A stretch of DNA of 64,000 nucleotides from Climacteris rufus (taxonomy: Eukaryota > Chordata > Aves > Passeriformes > Climacteridae). The notes under the pieces were generated by a model. The model saw only the letters and a list, made by a program, of their open reading frames with translations, had not been told where the DNA came from and did not search any database. The stretch covers positions 924,782 to 988,781 of the forward strand of contig VZRZ01001990.1 in the NCBI GenBank assembly GCA_013398175.1, given 5' to 3'. A program made the position numbers and the translations under genes. Shown here one piece after another: positions 25,601-40,600 of the stretch (positions are counted from its first letter, which is position 1; the number at the start of each line of letters is the position of its first letter).

Positions 25601-28600
25601 TGATCAGGGTGGGTCTGAGTGCAGGCAAAGAAGGCAGAGAAGGCAGCCCTGGGGGACTTGGCAGAAGGAGCAGCCAGGCTCAGGCCTGGATGGGGCAGCA
25701 TCTGCAGCTGAGGTGAGCTTTCCTACAGTGGCAACTACTGTCTTCACTGCTGTTGTCATCAGAGGCACCCCAAACCTGATGACCTGCAGCCTGCCCCACT
25801 GTCTCCGGCTTCCTCCAACCTCTCCCAAGGCAGCAGCAGCCCCACAGCCCTTCCTGGTCTCATCCCTCAGCCTGGAGCACACAGAGCTGTGCTTACGTTT
25901 AGGTAGCTCCAGGAGCTACTCTGCAACACAGAGAACATGTGCCTTGGAAAAAAATTTAGATAAAAAACCTAACCCTGTGACATTCTTCTCATCTATTTGC
26001 TCAAACAAAAAAGATACGCCTTCAGCATAAAGCCCACAGTTGCTAATGAGTACCCTTTCCCTGACTTTGAACTGGGTTTATACTGCATTATTCTTGTACA
26101 TTTGTTTTAAAGCAGAACAAACTAACTTCACCTACATGACATCCAAACAGCTCTTCACATTCTTGGAAGCAGTATGAAGGCAGTAAAATATGACACGCTG
26201 TCAGACTAAAATGAGGTGCTAAACCAGAAAGACTATTTTGGGACTGGAAAAATTCTCATTTTAAAAGTCTATTATTAGAAGTATTTTTATATGAAGTTTC
26301 GACGGTAAAGTTATCTCCAATCTCTGACTAGATCTTTGCTGGCCTGCCTAATTGAAAAATGTAAAGCAAATTTTACAAGAATGTCCAAAACCTTAAATAA
26401 TGTGAAACCTCAAAAGCTGGAGATTGGGATCAGTAGCGTGCCAGGTCTCACTGATGACATAAGCTTTTGTCAGTTTATCACTTCAAGTCAGGCAGATGTT
26501 TTAGATCATGTCCAAACCATAAAATAAAATATAGCTATGAAATTTTGGGTTTAGGCATTCCTCTTTCATCTGTTAATGTTGAGGTGTGCAGTGCTCCTGC
26601 AGCTGATGTGAGTTCACAGGAATAAATGGAGATCTTAGTTCTGCGGCTGGTTAGAGAGAAAAAATAAGCACCTAGTGAGGTATGAGGAAAGGGGCTAGAA
26701 AAGGCTAATATTGCTTTGGCTATTTTGTCTGTAGGGAAGAAATGGCACATCAGACAGCTCTACCTTTGTTTTAGTTCCACAGCTTGCTTTATGCATATAT
26801 GAACCAAAGGACTGCATAGCCTCAGGAACTTAAAAATCCATTTACCGTGGTCTTAGTAGAGCCACAAAGTGGATATTTTAAAAACCACGAGGGTATGTAC
26901 TTTTAAATATTTAGCAGTGGTAATTATATCTACAAAGCATACCACTGCTGAAGCGTTGGTGGCACCAGCCAATAGGATAAAAATATTTTTTAAATTTGTT
27001 CTACAACCCAATATGCCAAAGGGACCTTAAAAGAAGATTCTTGGCTGACACAAATCCCTGTAGCTGCACTGACATTACTGTATGAACTGACAGGATTTAG
27101 CCTGTATTTTCTACAAGCTGGAATCGATTAAAGCAGCCAAAGTGGTATAGACATTGCAAAAAACACCAAGAAAAGAACACAGAGCAGAAGACAGAAATAA
27201 ACAAGTTTTGCCTGTAACCACAACAAAGACAGGATTACATTCTGCTCAAGAACCACTTAGAAAATACAGAGGATTTTTGGTGTCAGTATTTGCAGCTCAA
27301 TTAAATAAAGGCTTACTTTTTTTTTTAATTGATAAAGAAGCAGGATTGTATTTCATCAGGAGCAAAATCAGACTAATATGAAATATCTTAATGCTGAAAT
27401 ACTGCCACGGTGACTCACTACAAATTCAGCTGCACTGTGAGTCCTGTGACATAATGTGCTTTTCTTTTGATGGAATCAGTAGAAATTCTGGAAGCCACAA
27501 ACATCCTGAATGACCCACTGTTCTTGTCAGATATCTGAGTGCCCTGACAAACAAAACCGCCAAAAAAAAATGTTGAGAGCACTTAGACAACCCACATGTC
27601 ACCAGCTACAGGGACAGTGGATCAAGAGAAGGTCTGAAAGCAATGATTCATCTGACACAGGCAGAGCAGACATTTTGGAGCAGTGACTGTATATTTCTAC
27701 TGGCCTGGGGTGAAATCAAGTGCACGACTTTGGAGCATATTCAAAAGTCCAGTTAATGCCATTATGTTTGGGAAGATGAGAAGAGGCAAGTTTCTTGAGG
27801 AGTGACTGGTAACATTTGCCAAAGAGAAAGAGGTTTTGATTCACAGATTTGTCACAGTTGATTTAAAATAGTACAGCTTTTTGACTGAGGGTGCACTTGC
27901 CTGAGATACAGAGGGATGCTAACAAAAGCCAAATAGTGGATTTATATGCGGTGGAATTCTGCCACATTTTTCCAGCTGGGGGCAGGAATTCTCATAAATC
28001 GACAGCTGCAGAAGGCAGTTAATCCAAAGGCTAATCTCTGTATGTCCAAATCGCTTATGGACATATTTGCAACACATACATGAGGATTTCTGTTTGCATC
28101 TCAATGAAGCCAAGGGAAGACAGCAGCCCACAGTGGGAACGGTCTGGGTGGGAGAACGGGAGGTGGGGAACACTCATGCCATGCTGGCTTTCACAGGTAC
28201 CTTGCCTGGCAGCTTGTTTGGCCATATTTTGATGAATCACTCAAGCAGCTGTGCTAGTCCTGTGTGTACCTGTTATGCTGAAGCTCCAAAGCAGGCTGAT
28301 TTTGCATTTCATTGTTCAGATCGCCACAGAGACTATTAGGAAAGGCAGTATCTACAGAAAACTTTACTTGGTTCAGTGTTCAATTTCAGACCAAATTTCC
28401 ATCTTTTACATTTGTATTTACACTTCTTCCTGTCAGCAGGCTCTCCTTCCTCTTCTTCTCTCACCCACATTCTACTTTCAGTTGCTCTGTATTTGTGGAC
28501 TCAAATCTCCTCCAAGCCCTCTTTCTCTACATTTTTCTGTATTCTGCTTCTCTGTTGGCCTTGAGCAGGTATGGACTCAACTAGCTTCTGTCCCTTTGAA

Positions 28601-31600
28601 AGACTACCAAGTAGGGCCATCTCTCTTCCACTACAAATTAATGGTCATCTTCAAGGAGAGCAGCTGAGGGCTTCAATCCATTCAGAACAGGGAAGAGTGG
28701 CAGCAAAAAATTAGTGAAAAACAAAGATAACAAAAAAATCCTCCTTTTTTAACATAAAACCCAAGACAAGAAAAAATCCTGATGCAGTGAAGTCCCTGCA
28801 ACTCCAGGTAATGGACAAAACACAGGCTAGAGAGGCTAGTACACAGAGGAACAAATGGGCGTGTGCCAAAGACAGGATATCTGGACATTAAAACCATCCT
28901 CTGTTCAAGTTTCCTCAGTCACTGAATAAAGTATAAGTAGACTGAATTTGCAAAGACACCAAAAATGCAGCTCTCGGAGGCAGTTTTTAAAAAGCACTAG
29001 ACAAACACTGTAGGAAGAAAAAACAGAAACCAAGATTTGTCAGAGTTGACAACTACCATTGTACACCACTGAAGGGCGTTGGGGAATTTGTGACCAGAAA
29101 ACCAAACGTTCAACAGTTAATGCTGGACATGTTACAAAACTCTCAAAATCAATAGGCAATTTCTGCAGTCCTCGCTGAAACCCTTTGAGCTCAAATAATT
29201 CCCATGTTACACAGGAGCTTGTAAGGATGACAGAGTTTATTTTCATATTCTTAACTGGGAAGAAGTCAGTACAAGAAACAGAGAAAAGCTATTATTTTCA
29301 TCTGAGCAACTTCTATTTTTTCTGAGCAGGATTTTCACTGTGTACTCATATGGCATTGACAAATAAGCCAGTCTAATGAACTTCACTGTCTTTTCACCTG
29401 CGAACTTTAATTGCACATATGTAGACTTTAAGTACTGTGTGGGCCCTTTTAACACACATAGTATTTAGTCACAGTTTCTATTTTATTTATAATTTAAAGA
29501 TTCAGCAATTCACATTATCAGGCATCCAGATAATGCTGACACGCATGTTCAAAGTAAAGTATACTTAACTTACTTTTAAGAGCATTAATGTCTGAAAGGC
29601 TAAATTGGGGCAGTCTTATCACAAAAGCAAGGGCAAAGCCAGCATATTTCATAGTTTCCTTACCTTTTTTCTTTGGAAGTTCACATCGAGTTTCATTGAG
29701 GCGCACTTGTTCAGTGTGTTCAGTCGTCTACAGGGCAAAGGAAAGTCAAAAGATTAGCAGCCTCTGATTAAAGGGCACAACTTCTTGCAAGTTCAAAACC
29801 TTTTCTCTTATCTTACTGTAGGGTGCCAACTGCATACAACAGGCTTCAGAAACAATACTGGTCATACATTGTAGGTATACAACCACTGCATTAAAAGGGA
29901 ATCTTAGCTTTACTTTACTTGATGGCCAGGTTTTATAGATTGCTTTTTAATTCATATTAAAATTCGTATTTAATTCATATTGTTTTTTTAATTGCCATAC
30001 TTAGCACAGGGAACAGGTATAAACAAACACCTATGATAGTTGGGGAAATGATAAGAGAAGAAGGAAGCAAGTTGCCTTATGCAGGACTGTAACATAATTG
30101 GTCTAAAATGAAGATTTCAAAGCACTGGTGAAAGATCAAACAAAAAACCAGATGCCATTTTGGCCATTGGCACCTCCTTTAAAAAGTTCACATAAAGAAC
30201 TTAAAGCAGTTACTCCCAAGCCAATAGTTTCCTTTCTTCTATCTGTGGATCTTATAGACAGGTTAACACACCAAACACAAACACAAACAAATCTAACATC
30301 TTTAAAAAAGTATTTTTAGTTATTTTTGACCATGTTCTTATTGATGTTACCAGGGTCTCTGTAAGGTTTCTGTTCCTTTAATCCAGACTATTCTGTGATG
30401 ACAGTGGGTTAAAATGACAATCCATGTGTGTGCCCATGTGCAAGGACAGCCAGAGGACAAGTAAACGCATTCTTCCAATAGAGACCCTACTGTGCTAATG
30501 ATAATTGATTTGATTTTATTTATACTTAAAGATCTTGATCCATGAAACCACCCAACTTCTAAAAGCAGAGGCTCAAAGTTAAGTATGTTTGATTTTGACT
30601 ATTTTCCAGATCTAGGACTGAATTTCAAAATAAAGAGAGGCAGAGTGAGACAGCCATGTATCCACAGCACTCCTCTGTAGGCTGCCTGCATCTCCCGTCT
30701 TTATATAGGTCTTTATATAGCAAGACCTGCCTCTCTTGCTTTTGACTCTCAGGGAGAGGCTATGGATTTCCAGAAGTGAACATCTGAAATATATGTGATA
30801 AATTGCAAGGACACATGAAAAAAGTATCAGAACAATAATATTATCTCTCACATAACATAAGAACATTACGGCATTAACATAATCCTCTGCAGAACTTCTA
30901 ATATCAGAATACCTTTCAAATTGCCACCACTAACAAAGAATCAGCCCAACAAACATGGATCTTCCTTAAAAAAATTTCCCCACAAAATATCACCTGCTCA
31001 TTTGTAGATCAAATACTCCTCCCTAACTCAAGCCAATAAATCTGTTATGCCTTATCAGAAAAGACCTGTGCTCATTGTATTAATTTGGGTATGATGTATG
31101 CACAAGCACACCCTGCATGCATGATAGCAATGTTGAAATAAATTCCAGGGTTTGTGGCTGTGTAGTTATATCTCCAGCCTTCTGCCCACAAATCTTCTTC
31201 TGGGATTACATCTATTATTGCAAAACTCATCTTTCACCCAAACACAGAATTTCTCAACCCAAAGTGGCATTTTCTTGGGGCCCTGGGGCTGGATAATGTT
31301 CAGTGCTTCTTTTGAGCACAAAATGTTTAAATGTGCATGTCAATATAAATTACAAATATACAGAGGCACAGACACATTTTCAAAGGACCCCAGCCCAACT
31401 TTCTATCCTTGGGGACAGCTCCCTCTGAGTGGTGAATATCAGCTAATATCAGAGTCCCTGCACCTCTTTGTTAGCTGGCCTGTGCTGAAGGGACAAGTCT
31501 GTAGCTATATTTCCACACTTGCTCCACCAAAACCAAAAGTACTTTTTACTGGGTGCCAGGGACTCAACCCCAGGTTTTAAATTCACCCCTCTACATAACA

Positions 31601-34600
31601 TTGGTATGTTTTCTGGGGCTCTTCCAGTGCTGTGGAAAGATTTGCCAGTGAAATTAGAGAACTAATGAGCATATTTGTGAGTTTGTCTGGTACTAACAGC
31701 TCAAATCAAAGCCAGTCTGTTTAAACTTCTTTTGCCTTGTTGATGTGCCCGTGGTGGCAGAAAGCTTTTCTCATCAGTTTAAAGTTGTCAGATGACTGAC
31801 AGCCAAGTCCTCAGCAAGTCTTTCAAGAAATAAAAAAACAGAAGTTTCTGGCTACAAGGACTGTCACCAGTGTACCAGTTGAAGTGAGAGAAGCACTGCA
31901 CTTTTATGCCACTGCTTAAAAACATGGGAAAAGACTGCCTGTTTGTAATGTTAACAAAACACAAAGTCTGGACTTGAAAAAAGGCAGGAAAAAACCCTAT
32001 TAAAGAAACACAAGAGAGATGGCTATATAAAAACCAAATAATCTAGGATGCATTTGAATGCTTATCTGGAAATTTCTGCAGTGTTCAGGGAGACAGCTAA
32101 ACATTTACTACAGCAAGTGTTTCAGTGATGTTAATTTTATTTCATCTCCAGAGCATCACAGGCAAACACTGCCTTGGTGGTTTAACACTATGGTAAGAAA
32201 ACATCACTATGTTGAAAAGTTGCCTTTGAAGCAATTCTTAGAATACCAGCAGAGATATTCAGGTGCCCAAACAGATGTTTTTGGTGCTATTTTAGATCCC
32301 CTAGGGTATCAAGCCTGGCCTTCAGCTGCTGCAGCTACCTAAGTCCACTCAACACATGGAGAAGTCTGGACTACCTGAGGAAATTTAAGACGGCCATAGA
32401 CACAGGTCCTTCGGGTTCTGAATCCCAACCCCAGTGCTGTAATTGTTAACCCTTATGACAGAACTTCTTCAGAAGTGGAAAATCTCTGACTTTTGCATCC
32501 TTTACAGCACTGAGCAGTGTTTACAAATAAATACAAGCTTGCAGCAATGCAGGCTCAGGCCAGCTAGAAAACCTTGTTGGGGGACCTGTTGTCCTGCTTG
32601 AAGAGCAATCCAAGTAGTAGGGAGATAGCCTGGAAGGGAGTTGGAGTTCCAGGAGAATGCCTGGACCTGTTCTGCAGCTGCTTCCAAGCCCGTGCTTTGG
32701 AATTCAGCCAAGGGCACTGGCTGAAGGAGGAGGGAGGCATCATGGGGAGGACTAGCATGGACAGCACAGTGTCTCCTACTTCAGCAGATCTACAAATGTC
32801 CTCTGTTATGGACTCTGACCAAGAAAACACACTATACGCTTCTGTAAATGCCTCTCTGAGGGAACCACAACACTTCTTTGCTTCATTGCTATTCCTCGCC
32901 AAGGTTAGGTGCTGCATACATGTCCCTATCTGGCTTTTTGTGGTGCTGTGGACTTTGGCAAGAGGACATCCAGCATCCAGCTGATGCTGGGCTCTGCTGA
33001 GGTTGTAACACTGAGTAAGAGTCCTCCCAGCACAATTAGGGCTGGTGTGCAAGGCTGGCACTGGCATGTCCCTGCTGCACCAGTTTTGTGTGTGAAGAGA
33101 ATACACTGTTTTCCAGTCTTACCACCTTTTAATCATGGCTGCCTCTGAGGGGGTTACCTTATAGGCTTTGTTCCCTCACATGAGGTGAGTAATCTCTCCT
33201 GGAAGTCAGTGGGAGCCATTCTACTGCCTTCAGAGCAGGGCTTACTGTCCTGCATGTGGAGAGCCAAGCTTATCCCCTAACAGCACCTAGACCAAGCAGA
33301 TCATACTGACTGTACCACCATCATTTCAGAACTCTGGTGGCAGGATGTCCCATCCCATACAACAACTTTTGTGTTATTTACAAGCTATCTAAGAGACAAC
33401 AGCTATGGAAAAAAAAAAAAGGCTGCTGACTGCTTGGAACAGTTCAAATTTTGAGAGCTTGGTTTAGGGGACTGTGTATCAGACTGTTACATACTTGTTC
33501 TTCACGTTCTCAGTCACTGTATTTCTGTGAATACAAAAAGTACAACGTGGCTTGGCTTCTCCTTCTCACTCTCTTATCACAGCAGCCACAAAAGTTCCCA
33601 GAGCATAGTTGGTTGCTGCTATTTTGGAAACGACACAGAGATCCAACTATAAAATTTTCATGCCCAATTATTATTTTGGCAGGCTGACAGTATTTGCCTG
33701 CAGATTGCCTGGCAATTCTCTATTGTTCATTACTAACTAAAATGTGAGTGGAATCTCTTGATAGAAATGCCTCTAACCCAAAGGCCTCAAATTTGGTTTT
33801 TACTCTGCCAAATTTTTGAATTATATTGTAAACAGCAGGAATGTTTGATTATCTAAAAAAGGTCACTGAAATTTTTTACAACAGGGAGTCTTAGACTTTC
33901 TGACTAAAATACTACCAGCTGCCTTAAAAAAAGTTTCCTCCTGATTTGTGCCTCATGTCTGGTATACTGCGATGCCATAAGAAAACCAATTATAAAATGA
34001 GATTGAGAGTTTGATTTCAATACACAAGAGAAGAGAAATTGTATGTTTATGGTATTATCATTCAGAGCTAAAACTGCTCAAACTGATTATCCACGCTGGC
34101 ATTTCAGCTTTAAAATTATCTTCCAAAAGAAAATGAGAAGGCCATTTTGTTCTGTACTATGGGCTGGACGCACTATTAGTCAGCATGATGGCTTGGTCAT
34201 GCATAGCTTTGAGGGCAGCTTTGAATGTTTGAAGAGTGGAAGTTTCACTGCCAGCTTGGGAATCTGTGCATACAGAAATAATAACCAGCCCTTTTTAAAC
34301 TTTCTCTTTCCTCAGAGTGCATCACAGCCTGCAGCTCTCATACTGGCAGGCGCCTTGCAGTAACGCCACCGCAGAGCAAAGGAAGGGCAGAGAGCTGGCC
34401 ACAGCGGTCAGCTGAGCTGTGAGGATTTCCAATACACTGGAAACTTGGAAGATGTTGGTTTGATAGCTAACAGACTAATAAAGCTGGTACTGGGGGCAGC
34501 AGCTAACTGTTCACTGTTTCTGATGAACCTGAATCTTGACATTTCATACAACGGCTTTTTGCAGGTTGGGTTTTTGCAGCTTAGGGTTTGAAGCTGCTGA

Positions 34601-37600
34601 GTTAAAACAAATTAAATGTCTGCAATCTGAAAACATAACCTGTACATAATATTTCTAATATTATGAGGTGTTATTCCTTTTTTAGGTCTAGACTGTTTAA
34701 AAACTCCCAACAAAAATTCAAGTAAACAGGTGTTCTCTTCTGAATAAAACAACAGAAAAAGCTACTAGAGAGACATAAACCCCTTTATCTTTAAAGTGTG
34801 GAAATATCTGTGTCTATGCTTTTCTCTATAGGTGTCATCAGTATCCCTTGATTTAGGCTAATGTAAAGCATTTTTTTCACAAGTGCATCTATCAAGCTGC
34901 TAGTTAATTTTCCAAAACCTCATATTTTAATAAAAGAGAAAAAAACCCCAAACCCAACCAAGTCTCTAGCTTCTCAGCTTACAAAAAAACCCCTCATAGA
35001 TATATCAACCTAGTGTAACTGTAGGTGTATCTGTGAGTCTGCAGAGAGGCTGGAGGAGCAAGAGACAAGCTGTTCCCATTTTTAGCTGTGTAGGTGTTGG
35101 ATGCCTGGTGACCATGACTGCAGTACCACCATTGCCAGTTGTCACAGAGAGAGTCACAGAACTGTGGCATGACTACATCTCACTGCTCTCACAAGAAAGG
35201 GACAGGAACAGACAGCATACTTGCATTTTTGAATGGTCCCTAACCTTTGTAGTAAAGGGCAGAGGGGAAGAGATCTCAAGTGCCTATCTCTATCACTTTT
35301 CAATTCCCAAACTGAAGGAAAGTATGTCTTCTGTCATGCCAGACTGAAACAGAGGGATGCACTTATGTGTGGGAAGAAGTTTTCCCAGGCATGGGCACAG
35401 CAATCTCTCTCACCAAGCAGCACAGAACAGCATGGACCAAGTCTGCAGTTATTCTGCTCTTTGGCATCTGTGAGAGCGATCACTGGAGGATCCAAGTCTT
35501 TCCTACCGATTTGTCTTCAGACACAAAGGCTACTACATAGAGAAAGAGAATATTCTGTTCCCCATAACCATAACAGACAACATGAAAAGCACTAGGCCTC
35601 ACTTGCAGCAGGGGAGTTCTGGGAAAGCAATCTGACAGCTATGCTCAGGAATTACCTGGATCCTCCAGGACGGAGGGCATAGCCTGGGATGGAGAGATGG
35701 ACTAGGTGAAGTCTCTTCCAGCCCTATTTTCTGTGATTCTCAGAAACCTTCTCTGCATTCCTCCATCACAGACTCATTAATCCCTGCAATGCACAGTATG
35801 ATGTGGAACAGCATCTCATAAAATCATCTCTGATGACTTTAGCCACATTTGCAGAAGGGCAAATAGAGTCTTGTCCAATTATCTTAATATTGATGTTGTG
35901 AAAGTTTCCATAATACATAGTAAAGTCTACTTGGTTAAGGGCCAGATGCTCCTTTGTCCTTACTTGAAGAGGAGAGGAGCAGAACCCAGATTGAGCTGAG
36001 CACAGAGGAAAGAAGAGGGGAACAATACCTCTGCAATGTGGTTTTGCAAAACTGCCACAGAATTGCTGCATCTTGAGTCCTGGGGGGCAGGACTTGAGTA
36101 ATGCAATATGGTGTATTCATCATAGGCAGTGTATAAAAAGCAAGATAAACAGCAAACACAGGACCCGTGGGAGGGGCAAACCAGTGGTCAGTTGCAGCAG
36201 CTGTAGTACTGGGGGGTTCTGGTCCCACTTCTGTTACTGGTGTCAAAAGAGAGGGCCTAGGGAATCACAGCAGCATGAAAACCACGTCTGCTGACAGAGA
36301 AAGGGCTTGCTGAATTCTATGCAATGAATTTTCATCCTTCCTGCTGGACTTGGACATAGGAGTTATTAATGTGCAACTCAAATGTGACTCTCATTTCGTC
36401 AGGGTTTGCTTGCACTACTCGTAGTTCTTAAAAAGTATGTTTCAAATCCACTAGATTTGGGTTTTCTCAAATCATGTGATGCTTTCTGTGAGTGTAGTGG
36501 GTGTCCTACTGCAGGATTTTCTGTAAGAGAAAGGAATTCAGAATGGTGGCAGTATAGATTTCATTGCTTATTTAACTGGACAAGCAAACATCTCCACTGC
36601 TGCTATGCTAACAACAACAAATCAGCTCATGCTTTTAAATTATCAGAAAGGAAACTTTAGGTGTTATTTACCTGCAAAGAGGTTCTACAAGGTCCTTGTC
36701 AAGAAAATCATGATCTTTCTTTACTGCAGCAATGTCAATGGGAAACTGGGAGTCTGTAAAAGGAGACACAATATTAAGATGACTGCTTGCTATTCAAATG
36801 AAAATACATTGTCTACATCTAAATTGCTTTGCATGTGCCTGCTCACTGAAATCTAATAATCTAGTATGACCAAGTTCACTCAGCTCTGGTGCCCTTTCAG
36901 CTGTGTCTGTGACACTTTCAGACACCTTATTTCTTTTTTTCCGTTAAAGTTAGAGCAGAACGTCCTGTGCATCAGAGTGAGAGCAAAATGATTTCATTTT
37001 GGCTTTAAAAATTGTTTACTCAATTACTCAATTGTTAGCTGCTCATTCTAGCACCTTGCACAAATGAATGAGATCAGGGAACTACCACCACATTTTCTTT
37101 ATCTACATGAGCAACAAGGTTTTCCTTTCCCGTTACAGTGACTTAATGAGTTATTTGCTAGATTTTGCCCAAACTCCAGAAATGTTCTGTGCTTTTTGCT
37201 TTTAATACATGTCCAAATAACAATGATTTCAGAGGGTTACTCAAACAACAGACAGAAAAAAAAAGCTGAATTATAATCCCCAATATTAGTTAAAAAGCCA
37301 CAACAGTGTGCTGGAAGCTGACATTTGTAATGAAAAGTGACATGGCTCTGTAACAGTGGGACAGGTTCCAGTGCTGTGGCTGCTCTCCAGACTGCTCTGA
37401 CATGCTTAGGTACCACAGCAGGATGCTGGGATACAGGAACTTCAGCCAGCATTTTCAGACGCTAGTGCTTAACATTGACATAATAGATGCCTGTAAAAAA
37501 CACTGTTTTCAGAGACGTAGACTGTCTAGAGCACATACTGACTGCATGGGAACTGCTGGAGCCCAGCACAGGTTGTTTTTTTGGAGACAACATCCCTTTG

Positions 37601-40600
37601 AGTTAAGCTGGCAGCAGCCTCTCCTTTCTCTGGGGGAGTCAGTATCTGAGATACTCTGACTACAAGGCAGACACAAAAGTGCCACAGGCTACCAAGAGAC
37701 TCTGGTAGGTAAACACTTGTGTCAGTTTTGGTCTCACAGGCTTATTAGTGAGATTGCTGGATTGAACAGAGTCCACCTGCCTCCTGTGGTGCCACCTGAG
37801 CATCTCTGCATGGTGCTCCTGTCCCCAGGCACCTGAACCATGATGGACGTGAGCTGGCCGTGGAGGTGTCCTCAGCATCAAGCTCCCCGCCACCCTCAGC
37901 CCCACACGAGGGATGGATGGTGTCCCAGCCGGCTCCCTGCAGAGCTGGCTCTGACCCACGAGGCTTCTTGGCCCTCGTTCCATGTGTGGAGCCATGCTGC
38001 CTCCAGACTCAATCTGACCCTGGAAGGTGTCCAGAGGTGTTTGGCGGAGCTGTGCTTTGGCTAATAAGCCTGAGCGGGCCTGAGCTGGCTCCGTGTCTCT
38101 GCAGACGGAATATGCAGTTTGGGAAAAATGAGGATCAACTGCAGTTTCCCGCTCAGCATTGAGCTAAGGCGAGCAGGACAAACCCAGCTCCAGCCACTAA
38201 TCTACTCCTGAATACAGCAGCAGTACAGCCACTGGCCCTGCCCTCAGGGACACTGCCTCCCTGGCAGGAACTCTACAGCTACATAGGGACATGACCATTT
38301 GCATTGTGTTAGAATCGAAATACAAGCTTTTCTTTGCATATGTGAAGTGCTGCTAAGATTAATCACTTTTGGTAACTCTGCAGAGTTTCAGTCTTATTTT
38401 CAGCAAGATTGAAATTTTCAATAACTTTTAGTATTTTCATCTTACTTTAGACACAGTTGAGAAAGTTTTTAAAAGATAGACTCATGTTTTTAGATATTTT
38501 GTAGTTGTTTTTGTTAACCTTTTTAACTTCCCATGGCTACGAGGGTGGGAGTCTTACTTTTCTTCATGCACTGGTATGATTCCAGCAGCTGAGGCTTTGT
38601 GAAGCATCCAGCCATGGCCATAACTCAGTCAAATGTAGAGTTGGCCAACTGCAAGCTCTCCTGGCAAGGGCCCAGTGCACTTTCAGAACTGCACAAAGAG
38701 GAGAAAGGCCTACTTACCTTCATAGAACTGAGCATATTGGGGAAATCCAGCTGCACGTAACCAGTCACACGCTTCCTTTGCTTCGATTTCTGAGCAAAAA
38801 CAGAAAAAATGTTCACACTTTGTTACTTTGAAGTTCTTCTAATTACAAGGAAATTACAAAGAAACTTGGCAGTATCTATTTGGTGCTTAAAATACTATCA
38901 TCACTCTTAAGCATTTCTTTACAGCATCAGACAAGAGTCCCTCTAAGAAATCTGCCTGTCTCCACAGGGCCCTGGGGTGCATGTAGCTACTTGGTGATTG
39001 GGATGAAGTGTTAACCATCACCTCACAGCAGAAGTCACTTGGCCAGGTTTGTGGTTCTGTAGTCTACCCTCCCACAAAGGTGAGTTGGTGAGAGGTGAAG
39101 ATGGAGCAGGGTGAAAATGGGGTGACAGGGAGCAGGCACTGTGTTTTCTCCTGTTCTGACATTTCTTGCAGAGGAAACTGCCACGTGAAATCCACTGAAA
39201 GCTTTACCAGGAAAACCCCAGTGCAGGTGTCATGATACTGAAGGGACAATCGCAGGCATGCTGACAGTAGGGCACCTCTATTTTTACCAGGCTCCATGGG
39301 TTCATTTTATGGAAAGCAGTGTGCTGGGTCCAGCTCTGCCCAGCACCTGCACTGCCTGTATGTGCAGCTGCTTCCGGACCACTGGAGGAACAACTGAAAA
39401 TAGAGGCTCATACACACAAATGTGGGTTTCAAGGGAAACCTGGGAAACATCTCCTTGCTGTCCAAACCTAGACCAGGATCTACCACTTGAACAGGTTCAG
39501 TTTACAGGATCAAAGTCAGAGCACATATCCATACTTCTTACATTTGCAAAATACAGAGAAACAGAGCGTGCAGGTGTTGGAGAAAGTAGACATTTTATGT
39601 TGCTTATTAATCAACCCGAAGGAACCAGTCAAGATTTTTGGCACATCTGTGGTTGTAAAATCTAGACAGCCATAATACAAACCTCTAAATATAAAGCAAG
39701 CAATGGAACTGGAAAAAGATGATGAGGCTCAGTTGCTCTTCTGCATATTTAGCCTTGCATGTGAAAAAAAATCCAGTTGTAAATCAGTTTTCTACTAAAA
39801 TGCATTTTCATAGGTAGCAGATGCTGGTGTGAACTTTTGCCCATGTAATTCTGCTCAGATCACTCATCATACCCTTAATGACTTTACCCACTGAAGCTCA
39901 CTCTAAAATCTGCTTTGAATATACTCTGCAGTATGTGACCCACACACCGTTCTGATCCCCTAAATAATGAATCACACCAGCAAGTTTTGTAGCAGAAATC
40001 AAAATTCAGAATACAAGGTCTATGCATCAAAAGCTCGGTTTCCCAAAGACGATTAGACCGCCAGGAACACCTCCACAATGGTCGCAATCATTAGCAGTGC
40101 TGAAAAGGATTTACCACTAGGTCTTCATCTGCTTTGACATTAGTTCATGTCAAGGCCAAAAAATGGAGTATGAAAGTACATTCAGTTCTTGACACTGCAC
40201 AAAAGAATAAGCAGCTTACATAAAACGTGGCTCTCACTACTGCACATCTGTGTGCTGAAAGCACATCTCTATTATGTTCCAGTTAGACTGAGTATTTCTA
40301 TTAAATGCTTGGAAAAAAGACAAGCCTTTATACTTTTTTTTTCTCTTGCTTAATTCAATCTCATGAAACACAGATGAATCAATCCCATTTCAAAATGTAT
40401 TTTACAACTCAGAACAGCTGTACGTACATTCTAGCTTCATCTGGCCTGGAAACACAACTGACAGAGGCTGTGGGTGATGGAGAATGCTACCACTTAATGC
40501 TCTTACACGCTTCTCATATTTCAATGTTTTTTTGCAGTTGGCTGCTCAGAGGAGCTTGCTGAGAAATGTTGCTGCAGCCCAAAGGAGATCTAAAAAATCT

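Noticed and set aside
28251..28667. 138-codon open frame on the plus strand
   Set aside because: It lies in a pyrimidine-rich tract, which is poor in stop codons on that strand; composition explains the length.
31152..31580. 142-codon open frame on the plus strand
   Set aside because: Cysteine, serine and leucine-rich text without recognisable motifs, no codon-use signal, inside an intron.
32564..33106. 180-codon open frame on the minus strand and 136-codon frame on the plus strand in intron 3
   Set aside because: They overlap on opposite strands, show no domain or family resemblance, and have no convincing splice links to STARD13. The region is GC-richer, which makes long chance frames likely.
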